Position numbers and translations under genes: made by a program. The notes under the pieces are model-generated. The model was not told the origin of the DNA. It saw only the letters and a program-made list of their open reading frames with translations, and ran no database searches. A DNA stretch of 64,000 nucleotides from an uncultured Paludibaculum sp. (GTDB lineage Bacteria > Acidobacteriota > Terriglobia > Bryobacterales > Bryobacteraceae), in contig NZ_OY762267.1 in the NCBI RefSeq assembly GCF_963665245.1, forward strand, positions 4,560,001 through 4,624,000, written 5' to 3'. Below, piece by piece: positions 32,879-42,516 of the stretch. The number at the start of each line of letters is the position of its first letter. Positions within the stretch are counted from its first letter, which is position 1.

Positions 32879-33241
32879 ATGAACTACTTGCTACTTCTGG
32901 CCATTGGGCTGGTGGCCGGTATCCTAGGCGGGATGTTCGGCATCGGCGGAGGTTTGGTGATTATCCCCGGCCTGATCTTCCTATTGAAAATGGAACAGTT
33001 CGACGCATTGGGCACGTGCCTGGCGGCGTTGATTCCGCCTGTCGGCTTGCTGGGTGCCTACGAGTACTACAGGCAGGGCCACATGAACATGAAATACGCC
33101 GGACTCGTGGCGCTGGGTTTGTTCATCGGATTCTACTTTGGCGCCAAAATCACGTTAGGGCTGTCGCCGGTGGTTGCACGCCGCGGCTATGCGATCTTTC
33201 TGGTGCTGGTCGCGGCCCAGATGCTCTGGACCGACAAGTGA
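32879..33241 (+). CDS. Half-size TauE/SafE (DUF81) membrane protein
   Basis: This 120-residue protein has about four membrane helices and the family opening LAIGLVAGILGGMFGIGGGL, followed by VIIPGLIFLLKM. A second motif, GLVALGLFIGFYFGAKI, is near residue 75. TauE/SafE proteins export sulfite, sulfoacetate or other organic anions. Typical members have eight helices in two halves of about 240-270 residues; this one has a single half and would need to dimerise. The two-gene form is known in the family. It diverges from the ECF sigma operon and is convergent with the next gene (2 nt apart). Confidence 0.85.
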   Translation: MNYLLLLAIGLVAGILGGMFGIGGGLVIIPGLIFLLKMEQFDALGTCLAALIPPVGLLGAYEYYRQGHMNMKYAGLVALGLFIGFYFGAKITLGLSPVVARRGYAIFLVLVAAQMLWTDK

Positions 33242-33243
33242 TA

Positions 33244-33732
33244 CTAGGCGGTCCGCGCTTCCTTGGACTTGAGGAGCCGCGAGTTCTGGCTTCGTTCATC
33301 CCCGGAGATGGAGCGCGTGCTAAAGATCGAGCACTGCTTGGCCAGGCTCTTCATGTCGCTGCCCTCTTCCACCACCATCTCGTGCTCCACCCAATTCGAC
33401 AACGGGATATTGCGGAAGAAGAGCCGCTCCTGCAACACCAAAGCCTTGCGGTTCACGAACATCGACTTGTTCTCCCGCATGTAGTGGCGTTCCTCCACAC
33501 GAAAGTCCATCAGGAACTGATCGAAGGCACGGCGCATGGTGGACTCCTCCGCCGTCTTCACCTTTTCTTCCATTAGCTTTTCCTGATTCTTGATCACCGC
33601 ATGGGCTTCGGCAAGGCTCTCCCGCTCTTTCGAAACGGCGACCTCGAGCTTGGCCTGCATGATGTAGAAGCTCAACAAGGCGCTACCAGCGGCAATGAAG
33701 AGAGGGAGGAGGATCCAAAGCATTGCGGTCAT
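33244..33732 (-). CDS. Membrane-anchored coiled-coil protein of unknown function
   Basis: This 162-residue protein has one N-terminal membrane helix (MLWILLPLFIAAGSALLSFYIMQ) followed by a long charged helix (about 25-70) likely to be a coiled coil. A conserved-looking block comes next: FDQFLMDFRVEERHYMREN, KSMFVNRKALVLQERLFFRN and IPLSNWVEHEMVVEEG. The C-terminus is basic and polar. No enzyme motif is seen. It looks like an Acidobacteria-restricted protein I have no name for. It lies between the TauE-like gene (convergent) and the glycosyltransferase (69 nt upstream on the same strand). Confidence 0.72.
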   Translation of the reverse strand: MTAMLWILLPLFIAAGSALLSFYIMQAKLEVAVSKERESLAEAHAVIKNQEKLMEEKVKTAEESTMRRAFDQFLMDFRVEERHYMRENKSMFVNRKALVLQERLFFRNIPLSNWVEHEMVVEEGSDMKSLAKQCSIFSTRSISGDERSQNSRLLKSKEARTA

Positions 33733-33801
33733 AGTGACTCTCTTGCAATGTATCGGACGTGCGTGGCCAAGGCTTTATAGCCGGAATCTAAGTTATTTGC
33801 C

Positions 33802-34680
33802 TTACTGCGTTGGGTCGAGCTTCGAGCCAGAGAGCACCGAGAATGCGAGGCCGAATTTCAGTGAGCTCAGCGCGGAGAAGAAACACTTGATTCTAAAGGA
33901 AATACCAGCACCGAAACCCAAGTGCTTGCCGACGAACGCGGCCGCACCCGAAATGCGGTCTGCCGCATACAACGCCTCGTCGGGACCAAGCGGTGGACGC
34001 GGGTACACGACTGCACAGGTCTGGTCCAGGACCTGAGTATGCTTGCCGGCGTTCCTGATCTGCCAACAAACCTCCAGCAGGCTCCAGTGCTCTGAGAAGC
34101 GCTTCTCGTCCAGGTAGTTCATGCCGGCGAGAAAGGACTTCCTCACCATCATGGCCTCCTCGTCCACGGCCTCCGCCAGTCCGTCGCGGGGCTCCACTCG
34201 AGGTAGGGGCGTGCCTCGCATCGCCGCTTCGGCCAGTTGCCGCGGCGTTGGCAGGGCGAACGCGTTCGGACGCACGGCGCCGGACGGATCCTGCAACCGC
34301 GGGGCGCACGCGGTGACGGCGTCGTCTGCCTCCAGGGCGGACGCCAGCGTAACTACGGTGTTCGGCTGTACCTCGGCGTACGGATCGAGAAAGAAGATCA
34401 GGTCCGACTGCGCGGTCCGCATGCCGATGTTCCTAGCCCGCGTGCGGCCAAAATTGCGTGGCAGACGCAGCATCTGAATCGCTGGGAAATCGATGTCAAC
34501 ACTCGGGCAACCGTCCCGGCTGCCGGCGTCGACCACCAGAACCTCAATGTTTTCGCGAGCGTCCGACGCATCCAGGGCGGTCAGACAGCGGCGCAATGCC
34601 GCCTCGCACTGGTACGCGACGATGACGACAGAGACTCTAGGCCGGACGGGCGCTTCTTGCTGTGGAACTTCCTGGGACAC
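33802..34680 (-). CDS. Family 2 glycosyltransferase
   Basis: This 292-residue enzyme starts at GTG and has a GT-A fold: VSVVIVAYQCEAALRRCLTA, EVLVVDAGSRDG, RNFGRTRARNIGM and a metal-binding-like LIFFLDPYAEV. It transfers a sugar from a nucleotide donor to a lipid or glycan acceptor, as in capsule or O-antigen assembly. The usual DxD is replaced by LDPYAEV, which is seen in some GT2 members. No membrane helices are evident, so it probably acts on the cytoplasmic face. The closest same-strand neighbour is the coiled-coil gene downstream. No other glycan-assembly genes lie nearby. Confidence 0.85.
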   Translation of the reverse strand: MSQEVPQQEAPVRPRVSVVIVAYQCEAALRRCLTALDASDARENIEVLVVDAGSRDGCPSVDIDFPAIQMLRLPRNFGRTRARNIGMRTAQSDLIFFLDPYAEVQPNTVVTLASALEADDAVTACAPRLQDPSGAVRPNAFALPTPRQLAEAAMRGTPLPRVEPRDGLAEAVDEEAMMVRKSFLAGMNYLDEKRFSEHWSLLEVCWQIRNAGKHTQVLDQTCAVVYPRPPLGPDEALYAADRISGAAAFVGKHLGFGAGISFRIKCFFSALSSLKFGLAFSVLSGSKLDPTQ

Positions 34681-34734
34681 CAGTGGAGATCATAGCGCAC
34701 GCAGCAGCCGGAGGGGTCCAGCAGGCGCACATGC

Positions 34735-35376
34735 CTAATCGATCAGTCCTTTACGGACGGCGAATCGCACCAGTTCGCCGGTGGAGTGCAGGTTGAGCTT
34801 CTCCATGATCCGGCCGCGATGGGCGTCCACCGTATAGACGCTCAGCTTGAGATCGGTGGCAATCTCCTTGTTCGTCTTTCCTTCGGCGATCAGTTGGAGC
34901 ACCTCCCGCTCTCGTGAGGTGAGCAGGTCGATGGGGTCGGTGACGTGCTGGCGGTAGTCCGTGAGCACCGCATCGGCGATCGCCGGCGACAGATAACCTT
35001 CACCCTTGGCCACGGCGCGGACGGCGGCCAGCAGATCGGCGTCGATGGCGTCTTTCAGAAGGTATCCGCGTGCCCCGGCGCGTAGAATCTCCCGCACATA
35101 GACCGCATCCTTGTGCATCGACAAAGCCAGCACCCGCGTTCGCGGTGAGCTTTCCATGAGGCGCCGGGTGGCTTCAATCCCGTTCAGCTCCGGCATGGCG
35201 ACATCCATGACGACGACATCTGGGGAGAGTTTTGTGGCGCGCTCGATCGCTTCGCGCCCGTTTGAAGCCTCTCCGACAATCTCCATGTCGGACTGCGACT
35301 CCAGGATCCGTCGAAAGCCTTGGCGGACGACACTGTGGTCGTCGGCCAGCAGAATACTGATTTTTTTCGGGCTCAT
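34735..35376 (-). CDS. NarL/FixJ-type response regulator
   Basis: This 213-residue protein has an N-terminal receiver domain (ISILLADDHSVVRQGFRRIL, phosphoacceptor Asp58 in VVMDVAMPELNG, and YLLKDA with the conserved Lys near 108) and a C-terminal LuxR-type HTH (LTSREREVLQLIAEGKTNKE, IATDLKLSVYTVDAHRGRIM). It is paired with the histidine kinase gene, which lies 24 nt upstream on the same strand. A phosphorylated dimer is expected to activate or repress target promoters. The divergent czcCBA operon is a plausible but unproven target. Confidence 0.93.
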   Translation of the reverse strand: MSPKKISILLADDHSVVRQGFRRILESQSDMEIVGEASNGREAIERATKLSPDVVVMDVAMPELNGIEATRRLMESSPRTRVLALSMHKDAVYVREILRAGARGYLLKDAIDADLLAAVRAVAKGEGYLSPAIADAVLTDYRQHVTDPIDLLTSREREVLQLIAEGKTNKEIATDLKLSVYTVDAHRGRIMEKLNLHSTGELVRFAVRKGLID

Positions 35377-35400
35377 AGACGCCTGTGTGGTTACCGGCCG

Positions 35401-36783
35401 CTAGTCCAGCCGCTCCACGAAGGGGAAGCTGGCCAGGATCGCGACACCCTGGTCCGGCGCGGTGTCCACCTTCAATTCTCCCCCAGCACTGCGGGCACGC
35501 GCTCGCATGCCCACCAGGCCGAGGCCGCGCTGGGTCTGCTCGGCGTTCTGAACGACCCCCCGGCCGTTATCGGCCACGCGCAATTGTATCTGACCGCCGT
35601 GGTTTGCGAGAGAGATCTCCACCTTGGTGGCTTTGGAATGGCGGGCGACATTGGTCAGCGCTTCCTGGGCGATGCGGAAGATATGAGTTTCCGTTTCGTC
35701 CGCTACCCGGCCGTCGAATGTGGATGTGAACTGGACGTCGATGCCGGTGCGCTGCTTGAAGCGGTCACACAACCAGCGGAGGCCTGCGTCGAGTCCAAAA
35801 TCATCAAGGATCGTGGGCCGCAGCAGTTGCGACAGTTCCCGGACGTTGACAATCGCGGCGTCCACCAGATGCAGGCAATCGTCCACCTGCGCCCGGCCTC
35901 CATTGGAGCGATCGAGAATGGTGACGAGATTGGCCTTCACCGCCGTGAGCGACTGCCCCAGTTCGTCGTGCAGTTCGTGAGAGAACCTCCGGGCGGTCGT
36001 CTCCTGTTTCTCCAGCAGGTTCCAGGAAACGCGGCTCAACTCGCCAGTCTGCCACTCCAACTGCCGGATCAGGCTGACCGTCAACTTCACGGTGTAGATG
36101 GCGCAGGCCAGCGCAAGCAACAGGCTGGCACCCAGCAGGATGGACGACTCGCGCAGCAGCCGTTCGGAGATTCCTTCCAGTTGCTGCTTCAGCTCCACGG
36201 AGCGCCGGGACTGCACTTCCACCAGTTTGTCCACCAGCGCCAGCACGTTCTGGTGCGCACTCATCAACTGGCGGAGGGGCCGCGCGCGGCCCGATTCGTC
36301 ACTGAGAATGCTGCGTGCCTCAGTGGAATAATGGGTCACCGCTTTGTAAAGATCCTGCCACAGCGCCTGGGCCGGCTCGTCGGCGGCATCGGCGGCAATG
36401 CTCTCAATATCCCGATCGGAGGCTTCCAGTTGACTCAATAGCTGCTGCCGGTCGAGGTTTTCAGGTTGCTTGGCAAACCCGGCAAAAATCGCGTTGATGG
36501 CCCTTTGCTCGCGCAGCACGGCGTCGAGGAGGTCCTGAATGCGGACCTGCTCCTCCAGCAGTTCCGCATTCGTGGAACGGATGCTGCTGATACTGCGTAC
36601 GCCCAGCAGCCCTGCCGCCAGCAACAGGAGGATGACGAGCGCGAAGCCGGCGAGGATCACCCGGCTGATGGCCTTCTGAGTGACCGGGCGCACCAGTGCC
36701 GACGAGATGGCAGCAGGTTCCAGAGCGCGCGACACGATTGTGTGGGTCCCCCCTTCAACCAGGATGCTCGATTCCGCACTCAT
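35401..36783 (-). CDS. NarX-type sensor histidine kinase (HisKA_3)
   Basis: From ATG 36781-36783 (AAGGGGG upstream) this is 460 residues; the longer reading adds 38 residues of low-quality sequence. Two membrane helices (about 41-61 and 214-234) bracket a periplasmic helical sensor of the four-helix type, about 150 residues. A HisKA_3 domain holds FSHELHDELGQS (phosphoacceptor His272), and the HATPase region has FRIAQEALTNVARHSKATKV, VADNGRGVV and GLGLVGMRARARS. This is the kinase architecture that pairs with NarL-type regulators, and the regulator gene follows directly. The signal sensed is unknown. Confidence 0.9.
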   Translation of the reverse strand: MSAESSILVEGGTHTIVSRALEPAAISSALVRPVTQKAISRVILAGFALVILLLLAAGLLGVRSISSIRSTNAELLEEQVRIQDLLDAVLREQRAINAIFAGFAKQPENLDRQQLLSQLEASDRDIESIAADAADEPAQALWQDLYKAVTHYSTEARSILSDESGRARPLRQLMSAHQNVLALVDKLVEVQSRRSVELKQQLEGISERLLRESSILLGASLLLALACAIYTVKLTVSLIRQLEWQTGELSRVSWNLLEKQETTARRFSHELHDELGQSLTAVKANLVTILDRSNGGRAQVDDCLHLVDAAIVNVRELSQLLRPTILDDFGLDAGLRWLCDRFKQRTGIDVQFTSTFDGRVADETETHIFRIAQEALTNVARHSKATKVEISLANHGGQIQLRVADNGRGVVQNAEQTQRGLGLVGMRARARSAGGELKVDTAPDQGVAILASFPFVERLD

Positions 36784-36963
36784 GATATATCCCCCTTGCA
36801 GGCTATTTCGCGCAACGGATCCAAGGGGCCCCTTTCTCGCGCCAGACGGCGGATCGCAATCCCGTCCGCGCGGTATATCTTCCGATCCCGCCTTCATTTG
36901 GCCGTGAAGATCCCACGATTTGGGTATGGAAGCAACTCGGGCCGCACTGGATACTGGAGAAAA

Positions 36964-38256
36964 GTGAAAGCAACTATAGGCATTGTGTGCAGCAGCGCCT
37001 TACTGGGTTTGTCGGCGCTGGCACAGGGACAAGCCCCTGCTGCGCCCGGCCAGCCCGTGCCCACGGCACTGACGATTGATCAGGCAGTGGACGAAGCGCT
37101 GCGCAATAACCTGGATCTGTTAGCCGAGAAACAGAATGTACCCGTCGCCCGGGCTCGGGAGATCACAGCGGCGCTGCGTCCAAACCCGACACTGTCGTTC
37201 ACCTGGGACTATCTCGACTGGCTGCGGCGCGGTCTCACTCCGCAGAACAGTGCGGGCCCGTCCGAGTTCTCCCCCCAGTTCAATTACATCTGGGAGCGCG
37301 GCGGCAAACGTGAGCGGCGCATTGATCTGGCCACGGTGGTGACCTCGATCGCGGAACTCAGGCTTCTCGACACGATGCGCCAGTTGGGCCTGGCCGTTCG
37401 CCTGGCCGGTGTCGACTTTCTGCTGGCGCGCGAAAATGCCGACCTCGCACAGCAGAACCTCAATGTCTTCAACGACATTGTGCGGGTGAACGAGGCCAAG
37501 GTACATGCCGGCGACCTGGCCGGTGTGGAACTCATCCGCACTCGGGTGGCCCAACAGCAACTCCAGAACGCCGTGGCCCAGGCTCAACTGAAGCTGCAAA
37601 CAGCCCGCAACACCATCCAGCAATTGCTGGGTCGCAACGCCCGCATGGCCGGCTTCGAAATCACCGGCTCGCTGCGCAGCGACGACACGGTATTGCTGTT
37701 GGACGAGATGAAGAAGCAGGCGCTGGAACAGCGTCCCGACCTGCTGGCCACTCGCAAGGATACCGATCGGGCCAAAGCCGACACCAACCTGCAATTGGCC
37801 AACGGCAAACCCGACCTCACCACCGGCTTGCTCTACCACAACCAGTACGGCTATTCGAATGGCCGCACCTTTGGAGTCTTTTTGAGCATCCCCTTGCCCG
37901 TCTATGACCGCAACCAGGGCGAGATCGCCCGCGCCCAGCGAGAGATGACCCAAACCCAATACAGGGTGAAGGCTCTGGAGAATGCGATCTCGACGGAAGT
38001 GGAAAACACCTGGCAGCAATACACCACGGCCAAAGCGCTGCTCGACCGCATCCGGGGCGATTTGCTGAGTCAGGCCAGACAAGTGCGGGACATCACGGAG
38101 TTCAGCTATCGCCGGGGCGAAGCCTCGCTACTCGAATTCCTGGATGCTCAGCGTACCTACAACGACACAATGCAGAGCTACAACGACGCACGGGCCGACT
38201 ACACACGCAGTCTGTTCCTGATCGACGCGGCCACCGGGAAGTCAGTAAATCCATGA
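36964..38256 (+). CDS. czcC: TolC-family outer-membrane efflux protein (CzcC-like)
   Basis: The GTG at 36964 follows GGAGA and starts a signal peptide (KATIGIVCSSALLGLSALAQ), giving 430 residues; the reading frame stays open upstream to 36466 but without a signal. The product has the TolC outer-membrane factor repeats: LTIDQAVDEALRNNLDLLAE, VPVARAREITAALRPNPTLS, and later VRDITEFSYRRGEASLLEFL. It would form the outer-membrane exit channel of a tripartite heavy-metal pump. It overlaps the adaptor gene by 4 nt (ATGA), and the RND pump follows, so this is a CzcC/CusC-like member. Confidence 0.88.
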   Translation: MKATIGIVCSSALLGLSALAQGQAPAAPGQPVPTALTIDQAVDEALRNNLDLLAEKQNVPVARAREITAALRPNPTLSFTWDYLDWLRRGLTPQNSAGPSEFSPQFNYIWERGGKRERRIDLATVVTSIAELRLLDTMRQLGLAVRLAGVDFLLARENADLAQQNLNVFNDIVRVNEAKVHAGDLAGVELIRTRVAQQQLQNAVAQAQLKLQTARNTIQQLLGRNARMAGFEITGSLRSDDTVLLLDEMKKQALEQRPDLLATRKDTDRAKADTNLQLANGKPDLTTGLLYHNQYGYSNGRTFGVFLSIPLPVYDRNQGEIARAQREMTQTQYRVKALENAISTEVENTWQQYTTAKALLDRIRGDLLSQARQVRDITEFSYRRGEASLLEFLDAQRTYNDTMQSYNDARADYTRSLFLIDAATGKSVNP

Positions 38257-39395
38257 GAATCATCGCAACATTGATGTTGGCCGGCATGCTGGCCGCTTGT
38301 TCCAGGAAGGAGGAGGTGGAGGCCGCCGCTCCTCGTCCCCAACCCCGCCCTGGCGAGGTCATCCTACCCGCGGACTCGCCGAAGTTGAAACAGATCAAGG
38401 TGTCCGTGGTCGGTACCGCCCAAGTCCCCCTTGACGAGGTCGACGCGCCGGGCAAGCTGGAAGTCAATCCCAATCGAGTGTCTCGTGTCGTCACTCCTGT
38501 CGCTGGCAGGATCACCCAGGTTTTCGTGAAGCTCGGCGACGCAGTGAAGGAAGGCGCGCCGGTGGCTACCATTGAGAGCCCCGATGCCGACGTCGCCATT
38601 TCGGCCTACTTGCAGGCCGACTCGAGTCTCGGCCAGATGAAGGCAAACCAGCTCAAGGCTCAGTCGGACTTTGAGCGCAACCGGGACCTGCTGGAGCACC
38701 AGGCAGTGGCGCGCAAGGAGCTCCTCACCGCTGAGAACGCTCTCGCCCAGGCCAAGGCGCAGGTGGAACAGGCAGTCGCGGCGCGCGAGCAGTCCCTGCG
38801 GAGACTGGGCATCCTCGGCTTGAAGCCTGGCGAGTTCGGGCAGAAGATCACACTCCGCGCGCCCGTCTCGGGTAAGGTGCTGGAGATGAACGTCGTCCAG
38901 GGCGAGTTCCGCAACGACACCAATCAACCTCTGCTGACCGTGGCCGACCTGAGCACCGTGTGGGTGAGCTCCGATGTGCCCGAGACCGCCATCCGCTTCA
39001 TCAAGGTAGGGGAGGCACTGGATATCGAGCTCAGCGCGTATCCCAACGAGCACTTCCACGCCGCCGTGCGACGCATCGCCGACAGCGTGGAGCCCACAAC
39101 ACGCACCGTGAAAGTACGTGCGGAATTGCAGAACCCGGCGGGGCGCCTTCTACCCGAGATGTTCGGGCGCGTGCGCCACGTGGAGACCATGGCCCCCATG
39201 GCGGCCATCCCGGCGCAAGCCATCCTACAGGGACAGAGCGGCACCTACGTCTATCGCGAAACCCAACCCGGCCGCTATCAGCAAACACAAATCCAGACCG
39301 GCAACCGCGCCGGCGACCTCGTCGGCGTGCCGTCCGGTCTCAAACCGGGCGACCGCATCGTCACCGATGGCGTGATGCTGCTCAAGGGCAACTAG
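38253..39395 (+). CDS. czcB: RND efflux periplasmic adaptor (CzcB-like)
   Basis: This 380-residue membrane-fusion protein starts with a lipoprotein signal (MRIIATLMLAGMLAACSRKE). It continues with a barrel-sandwich (lipoyl-like) and helical-hairpin core: VTPVAGRITQVFVKLGDAVK, EGAPVATIESPDADV, and a helical hairpin at about 110-190. A beta-barrel follows (APVSGKVLEMNVVQGEFR, VWVSSDVPETAIRFIKVG). It links the pump to the outer-membrane channel. The gene overlaps its upstream neighbour by 4 nt and ends 13 nt before the pump gene. Confidence 0.92.
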   Translation: MRIIATLMLAGMLAACSRKEEVEAAAPRPQPRPGEVILPADSPKLKQIKVSVVGTAQVPLDEVDAPGKLEVNPNRVSRVVTPVAGRITQVFVKLGDAVKEGAPVATIESPDADVAISAYLQADSSLGQMKANQLKAQSDFERNRDLLEHQAVARKELLTAENALAQAKAQVEQAVAAREQSLRRLGILGLKPGEFGQKITLRAPVSGKVLEMNVVQGEFRNDTNQPLLTVADLSTVWVSSDVPETAIRFIKVGEALDIELSAYPNEHFHAAVRRIADSVEPTTRTVKVRAELQNPAGRLLPEMFGRVRHVETMAPMAAIPAQAILQGQSGTYVYRETQPGRYQQTQIQTGNRAGDLVGVPSGLKPGDRIVTDGVMLLKGN

Positions 39396-39408
39396 AGGAG
39401 ACGTCCCT

Positions 39409-42400
39409 TTGATTGCCAAACTTCTCCGTTTCGCCCTGAAGCAACGCTTCATCACTCTGGTCCTGGGACTCATCCTGGTCGCCGCCGGCATTTGGGCCTA
39501 CCGGCAGTTGAAGATCGAGGCCTATCCGGACATCTCCGACACACAGGTTGTCGTGATTTCCCTCTACCCCGGCCGTGCCGCCGAGGAAGTGGAGCAGCAG
39601 GTCACCGTACCGCTGGAACGCGCGCTCAACAGCGTGCCCAGCGTCATCGCGCGACGCTCGCGCACCATTTTCGGCCTCTCGGTGGTCGAGCTGACTTTTG
39701 CCAACGACGTCAACGACTACTTCGCCCGCCAGTTAGTACTGGAGAAACTACGCGATGCGAACCTGCCGCCCAACGTGACGCCGTCGCTGGGACCGCTGTC
39801 GACGCCCATTGGCGAGCTGTACCGCTACTCCCTGGAAGGCCCCGGCTACGACGCGATGCAGTTGCGCGAGTTGCAGGATTGGGTGATTACACCCCGGTTT
39901 CTCCAGGTGCAGGGCGTGGCCGACGTCACTCCCTTTGGCGGCCTCATCCGCCAGTATCAAGTCGAGATTGATCCCCTCGCCCTGGCCAAGTATGGCCTGA
40001 CCGTCGCACAGGTCGCACAGGCCATCGACGCCAACAATCAGAACGCCGGCGGCGCGCTGCTGGACAATCACCAGCAGGCCATGGTCATTCGCGGCGTTGG
40101 CCAGGTGAAGGCGCTGAGTGACGTCGAGAGCATCGTCGTCAGCGCGTCCAAGGGCGTGCCCATCTTCGTTCGCGACGTGGGCCGCGTACAGTTCGGCGCC
40201 CCCATGCCCACCGGCATCTTCGGCGTAAACGACAAGTCAAACGGCGTGGAAGGCATCGTGCTGATGCGCCGCGGCGAGAACCCCAGCGACGTGCTGAAAG
40301 GCATCGGGGACGCCGTCGAAGAACTGAACTCCACACGGCTCCCGCAAGGAGTCACCATCAAGCCCATCTACGACCGGACGGACCTGGTCAACAACACGCT
40401 GGGCACTGTCACTCACACGTTGCTCGAAGGGCTCGTTATCGTCGTAACCGTGCTGTTCCTGTTTCTGGGCAGCGTGCGGGCCGCTCTCCTGACAGCCATC
40501 ACAATCCCACTGTCCTTGCTCTTCGCATTCCTGTGTATGCAGTTCTCGGGCATCCCCGCGAACCTGCTCTCACTGGGCGCGCTCGATTTCGGCATCATCG
40601 TCGACGGCACCCTCGTGATGGTGGAGCACGTCGTACACATGCTGGTCGAGCGGAAGCGGGCCGGACTCCTTGGCGGCCGCGACAGCGTGATCGGCGCCGT
40701 TCGCGACGCCGCGCTGGAGATGGAGCGGCCCATCTTCTTCTCGCTGCTCATCATCATCTCCGCCTACATTCCGCTGTTCACACTGGAGCGCGTCGAACGC
40801 CGGCTCTTCACGCCCATGGCGTTCACCATCTGTTATGCGCTGTTCGGCTCGATGCTGATCGCGCTCACGCTCATCCCGGTGCTCGCCACTTATCTGTTCA
40901 AGAACGGTGCGAAGGACTGGGAGAACCCCGTGCTCCACTGGCTGGGCAAGGTGTACCGCAGCGCTCTGGAAACAACCATGGCACGGCCCAAGGCCACAGT
41001 GGGTCTCTCCCTTCTCGTCGTCGCGGCGGCCTTCGTTCTCTCGCTGGCGCTGGGCTCGGAGTTCCTTCCACAGTTGGATGAAGGCGTCATCTGGGTGCGC
41101 GCCACTTTGGCGCCCGGCATCTCGATCGAGAAATCCGCGCAAGTGGCCAGCCAGATGCGCACCATGCTGCACAGCTTCCCCGAAGTGAAGATGGTCAGCT
41201 CGCAAAGTGGCCGCAACGATTCCGGCACCGATCCCTATGGCGCCAACCGCAACGAGGTCTTCGTCGCCCTGCAGCCCTATGACACCTGGACCACCGGCCG
41301 CAACAAGTCCACGTTGATCGATGCCATGTCCGCGCGGCTCCACAACGAAATTCCGGGTGCCGCGTTCAGCTTCACACAGCCCATCATCGACAACGTGACC
41401 GAGGCCGTCACCGGTTCGGCCGCCGACCTGGCGGTCATCTTCACCGGCACAGATCTCGCTGAGCTGCGCCTGTTGGCCCGCGACACTCTCGAGGTCATCC
41501 GCAAGGTGCCCGGCGCGGCCGACTCGGCCATTGAGCAGGAGGCCGATCAGCCTCAGCTTCGCATTGAGATCGACCGGCAGGCGGCGGCGCGCTATGGCAT
41601 CAATGTGCGCGACATCCAGGACATGATCGAGATGGCCATCGGCGGCCGCGCCGTCAGCACCGTCTTTGAAGGAGAGCGCGTCTTCGACGTGACGGTCCGC
41701 TTCATCCCCGAGGCGCGCAAGGACGCCCATGTGATCGGTGAGATCCTTGTCCCCACGCACGACGGCGGCAGTATTCCTCTCTCGCAGTTGGCGCGCATCG
41801 ACGTCGTCAACGGGGCCAGCATCATCGCCCGCCGCGAGAATCGCCGCCAGATCACAGTCCGCACCAACATCCGTGGCCGCGATCAGGGCAGTTTCGTGGC
41901 CGATGCGCAGGCTCGCTTCCAAAAAGCGATTCACTTGCCGCCGGGGTACGACGTGGATTGGGGTGGCCAGTTCGAGAACCTCACCCGAGCCAAGCGCCGG
42001 TTGACCCTCATCATGCCTGTCACCATCGCCGTGATCTTCGCTTTGCTGTTCTGGACCTTCGGCTCTCCGGTGTACGCCGGACTGGTGCTGATGAATGTAC
42101 CCTTCTCACTGGTGGGCGGCATCATCTTCCTGTACATGCGGGGCATCAATCTCAGCGTATCCAGCGCGGTCGGATTCATCAGCCTCTTCGGTGTGGCCGT
42201 GATGAGCGGCGTGCTGGTGGTGGCGGAGATCAACCGCCGGCGCCGGTCCGATCCTGAGCTGGATGTCGGGGACGCCGTTGTTCAGGGCGCCTTGGCCCAG
42301 ATGCGTCCGGTACTGATGATGATCGTGGTAGCCTTGCTGGGCATGGTCCCTGCCGCCCGCGCTACAGGCATCGGTAGCGATGTACAACGGCCGCTCGCCA

Positions 42401-42516
42401 CCGTGGTTGTGGGTGGATTGCTGTCTACGTTGTTGCTCACCCTGCTGGCTCTGCCCAGCCTGTATCTGCTCGTGTCGGGATCCGACAAACCCAAGGAAGT
42501 CGTGGAGGCTGAATGA
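39409..42516 (+). CDS. czcA: Heavy-metal efflux RND pump (CzcA/CusA family)
   Basis: This 1035-residue inner-membrane proton antiporter starts at TTG after GAGGAG. It has the RND layout of twelve membrane helices and two large periplasmic loops. The membrane motif DFGIIVDGTLVMVEH (near residue 395) is the proton-relay signature of the heavy-metal (HME) subgroup that exports divalent ions such as Co, Zn and Cd. The N-terminus reads ALKQRFITLVLGLILVAAGI, and AAEEVEQQVTVPLERALNSV follows in the first loop. The metal specificity is inferred from the motif. It lies in the order C-B-A, typical of czc/cnr operons. Confidence 0.95.
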   Translation: MIAKLLRFALKQRFITLVLGLILVAAGIWAYRQLKIEAYPDISDTQVVVISLYPGRAAEEVEQQVTVPLERALNSVPSVIARRSRTIFGLSVVELTFANDVNDYFARQLVLEKLRDANLPPNVTPSLGPLSTPIGELYRYSLEGPGYDAMQLRELQDWVITPRFLQVQGVADVTPFGGLIRQYQVEIDPLALAKYGLTVAQVAQAIDANNQNAGGALLDNHQQAMVIRGVGQVKALSDVESIVVSASKGVPIFVRDVGRVQFGAPMPTGIFGVNDKSNGVEGIVLMRRGENPSDVLKGIGDAVEELNSTRLPQGVTIKPIYDRTDLVNNTLGTVTHTLLEGLVIVVTVLFLFLGSVRAALLTAITIPLSLLFAFLCMQFSGIPANLLSLGALDFGIIVDGTLVMVEHVVHMLVERKRAGLLGGRDSVIGAVRDAALEMERPIFFSLLIIISAYIPLFTLERVERRLFTPMAFTICYALFGSMLIALTLIPVLATYLFKNGAKDWENPVLHWLGKVYRSALETTMARPKATVGLSLLVVAAAFVLSLALGSEFLPQLDEGVIWVRATLAPGISIEKSAQVASQMRTMLHSFPEVKMVSSQSGRNDSGTDPYGANRNEVFVALQPYDTWTTGRNKSTLIDAMSARLHNEIPGAAFSFTQPIIDNVTEAVTGSAADLAVIFTGTDLAELRLLARDTLEVIRKVPGAADSAIEQEADQPQLRIEIDRQAAARYGINVRDIQDMIEMAIGGRAVSTVFEGERVFDVTVRFIPEARKDAHVIGEILVPTHDGGSIPLSQLARIDVVNGASIIARRENRRQITVRTNIRGRDQGSFVADAQARFQKAIHLPPGYDVDWGGQFENLTRAKRRLTLIMPVTIAVIFALLFWTFGSPVYAGLVLMNVPFSLVGGIIFLYMRGINLSVSSAVGFISLFGVAVMSGVLVVAEINRRRRSDPELDVGDAVVQGALAQMRPVLMMIVVALLGMVPAARATGIGSDVQRPLATVVVGGLLSTLLLTLLALPSLYLLVSGSDKPKEVVEAE

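Noticed and set aside
40570-41934. Long open frame antisense to czcA (about 454 codons)
   Set aside because: No recognisable domain or start signal; the composition is that of the antisense of a GC-rich pump gene.
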